A DNA stretch of 6,091 nt, from the NCBI GenBank assembly GCA_910586955.1, contig CAJUMM010000130.1:1-6091 (forward strand), written 5' to 3'. The position numbers and the translations under genes were made by a program. Positions 4,129-6,091 of the stretch are shown piece by piece (position 1 is the first letter of the stretch; each line of letters opens with the position of its first letter). The notes below the pieces were generated by a model that was given only the letters and a program-made list of their open reading frames with translations, made no database searches and was not told where the DNA came from. The DNA is from an uncultured Lachnospiraceae bacterium. Lineage in GTDB: Bacteria > Bacillota > Clostridia > Lachnospirales > Lachnospiraceae.

Positions 4129-6091
4129 CTATATTTCCTCCAAAAGAGCTCCGCTTTCCCGGCTGTAGGCCCGGACATGCCCGTCTCCCCTTAGGAGATA
4201 GAGGGTATCCCCGATAAAGGTAGCCCGTCCCCGGAGATAACCTCCGTCTTCTCCTTCCATATCCAGCTCCATTTTTTTCACAAACTCCCCGTTTTCGTAG
4301 GAAAACACCAGGTACCGTCTCCAATATTCACCATAATCACTGCCGTCTGCGGAAAAGCCGATAATATTTTCCGATACATCTATAAGGACTTCCCGGTGAT
4401 TGTAAAGAGCCTCGCTGTAGTTATAATTTTCCAGAAGAAAGCGGGTCTCTTCTTTCACATTTTGGGGATCTGCCAGATCAAACATAGAAAGTTTCATGCC
4501 CTGCTGCTGTCCCGTGGCCTCGTCCGCCTCCATGCCGATGCCCAAAAGCCGGTTCTCCCCATAACCGTGGAGATAATCGGAAAAGCCGCTGACCTTCAGC
4601 TCTCCCAAGACCTTTGGCTCCTCCGGATTGGAAAGATCCACTGCAAAGAGGGGATCTGTCTGGCGAAAGGTAACAAAGTATCCAATATCTCCCAGGAACC
4701 GGGCGGAATAGATGCTTTCATTCTCTGCCAGCCCTTCTATCTTTCCCTTGAGGAGCAGATTTTTCCCCAGAATATACAGGCTGTTGCTCTCCCTGGCCTG
4801 CCCGTAATCATACCCTAACTCCTCCCCGGTCCGATCATCCGTAACTTTCTTTGCCTCATACTCCTGCACCGTGGTTACAAGGCGGAGATTTCCCTCGTAT
4901 TCATCCATGGAGAAACTGCTGTCCAGCCTTCCGGGAACCTCTCCCCTGGCCTGGCCGTAAAACCGTCCTTTTAAGTAGGAAAAGCGCAAAAGCTCCGTCC
5001 GGTCCGCTGCCTTTCCCTCCTGGGGATCCGGATTTTCATAGACAGAACGATAACTGGCCAGATAAATGTTTTTCTCGCTTACATAATAGGTTCCGCTGCC
5101 CATAAGAATTGCCCGGGTATCAGCAAAATCATAGGGATTTTTCAAATCTATAGACACCAGAACCAGGAAGCTGTCCCCTGTTTGCTCCGGCGGGCAGTAA
5201 ATCTTTTCCGCCTCCATCCATTTCCCGTCCAAAGCAGGAATATAGGCGTCATAATCCTGCTCCCCCTCTCCAGGAGCAGCCGTGAACCGGCTGATTCCGT
5301 AAAAGTACCCTTCCGAGATCCGGGAGGACTCGTAGCTTCCCTGGAGGGTAAATGTCTTAAGCTTCTCCGGCTTCTCCCGATCCTGGATATCATAAATGCG
5401 GATCTCGTGGTACTGCTTGGGCCCGCAAGCCAGATCATAAGCCGCTTCCCTGCTTTTCTGTTCCAAGGGAACCGCGCCCACGGGATCATAATATTTATTT
5501 TCTATGGTTATCAGAAGGTTTTCCCATACATAGAACTCCTCCACGCTCTCAAAATCATTTAGATAGGCCGTCTCCCGAAGGCCGTCTTTCGTATCCAGGA
5601 TCTGAATCCCCCTGCTCCATATTTCCTCCCCGCCTTCTTCCGCATCTCTTTTCCGCTCTGCAATCTGATAGAGGTATCTTCCGTCGTTCTGAATCCGGTC
5701 TCCCTCCGCCACGGTTTCCACCTGCACATTGGTCCTGCCGAAAGCCTCTTTCCTGCTGCTGTTCCTTATACTGTCCTGGCCTGCAAGGGATGCCTCAGCC
5801 TTCAAATCCTCTGCAAATGCAGTTTCCCCTGCGTCATACCTCTCCGCCTCATCCCGGCTCATTTTATATGCTTCCTGCCAGCACTGGGACAGTGTCTCAT
5901 AGATCTCTTCGTAGCTTTTCCCGGAACTCTCAAGAAGCTCCTGCTCTTCCTCCGGCCTTGCCTCCCAGCGGGCGATCATGGTTCCCATATCCGCCATGGA
6001 AATCCGGGGCGCCTCCTCTCTGGCAGAGGATAAAAGCCCAAGGTTCTCCATCCGGAGCACGGCTCCCCCTATCAGGCAGACGCAAGCCGCC
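4129..6091 (-). CDS. Beta-propeller domain protein (Beta_propel, PF09826-like), 5' end cut by window edge
   Basis: The frame is open to the right edge, so the true start is outside; 653 residues are visible. The first visible residues, AACVCLIGGAVL, are hydrophobic and look like the end of a signal anchor or signal peptide, placing the rest outside the membrane. The GTG at 6060 falls within this stretch and is more likely an internal Val codon. An acidic, probably helical linker of about 100 residues follows. The propeller domain then begins at RTNVQVETVAEGDRIQNDGRYLYQI (residues about 119-143), a divergent version of the NVQVEGVDEGDIVKTDG entry motif of this family. Blade-like strands repeat to the end: RIYDIQDREKPEKL, LVSIDLKNPYDF, YFVTFRQTDPLFAVDLSNPEEPKVLGELKVSGFSDYLH and TLYLLRGDGHVRAYS. 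The family is common in Clostridia and archaea and has no established enzymatic role. The gene is convergent with the DUF2461 gene and is probably unrelated to it in function. Confidence 0.88.
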   Translation of the reverse strand, partial: AACVCLIGGAVLRMENLGLLSSAREEAPRISMADMGTMIARWEARPEEEQELLESSGKSYEEIYETLSQCWQEAYKMSRDEAERYDAGETAFAEDLKAEASLAGQDSIRNSSRKEAFGRTNVQVETVAEGDRIQNDGRYLYQIAERKRDAEEGGEEIWSRGIQILDTKDGLRETAYLNDFESVEEFYVWENLLITIENKYYDPVGAVPLEQKSREAAYDLACGPKQYHEIRIYDIQDREKPEKLKTFTLQGSYESSRISEGYFYGISRFTAAPGEGEQDYDAYIPALDGKWMEAEKIYCPPEQTGDSFLVLVSIDLKNPYDFADTRAILMGSGTYYVSEKNIYLASYRSVYENPDPQEGKAADRTELLRFSYLKGRFYGQARGEVPGRLDSSFSMDEYEGNLRLVTTVQEYEAKKVTDDRTGEELGYDYGQARESNSLYILGKNLLLKGKIEGLAENESIYSARFLGDIGYFVTFRQTDPLFAVDLSNPEEPKVLGELKVSGFSDYLHGYGENRLLGIGMEADEATGQQQGMKLSMFDLADPQNVKEETRFLLENYNYSEALYNHREVLIDVSENIIGFSADGSDYGEYWRRYLVFSYENGEFVKKMELDMEGEDGGYLRGRATFIGDTLYLLRGDGHVRAYSRESGALLEEI

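Noticed and set aside
4396..4818. Plus-strand open frame of 140 codons inside the beta-propeller gene
   Set aside because: It is antisense to well-supported coding sequence, with no ribosome binding site or recognisable domain.

Overview
The window looks like chromosomal DNA from a spore-forming, moderately GC-rich Clostridia, most likely Lachnospiraceae. The support is a clear forespore sigma factor gene (sigG), strong AGGAGG-type ribosome binding sites, clostridial-style DUF2461 and Beta_propel proteins, and a bacterial-type glutamyl-tRNA synthetase. The genus assignment is inference from protein resemblance; no search was run.

Layout. (1) 1-1164, minus strand: gltX, glutamyl-tRNA synthetase, complete at its N-terminus and cut by the left edge. 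(2) 1165-1383: a divergent intergenic region with a good housekeeping promoter for gltX (TTGTAA-17-TATAAT), an imperfect hairpin followed by a T-rich tract, and a possible sigma-F-like promoter for sigG. (3) 1384-2166, plus: sigG, full length at 260 aa. (4) 2167-2291: a second housekeeping-type promoter (TTGGCT-17-TATAAT) and a perfect AGGAGG ribosome binding site. (5) 2292-3140, plus: an ECF-type sigma-70 family factor with a C-terminal extension of about 95 residues containing a C-x7-C-x-C cluster. (6) 3141-3345: two tandem copies, nearly identical, of a unit of about 100 bp. Each copy folds end to end into one long imperfect hairpin. (7) 3375-4058, plus: a DUF2461/TIGR02453 family protein of 227 aa. 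(8) 4071-4119: a strong rho-independent terminator between convergent genes. (9) 4129-6091, minus: a large Beta_propel (PF09826-like) extracytoplasmic protein whose N-terminus, including part of a membrane segment, runs off the right edge.

How the parts fit. gltX is a housekeeping gene transcribed away from the regulators. sigG appears to be a single-gene unit here, without spoIIGA-sigE beside it. If the two palindromic copies are removed, the ECF sigma gene and the DUF2461 gene would be only about 33 nt apart. This suggests one transcription unit, driven by the promoter at 2192-2220 and ended by the terminator at 4071-4119, into which a structured element was inserted and then duplicated. 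The duplicated hairpin element is the most unusual thing in the window; no gene call explains it.
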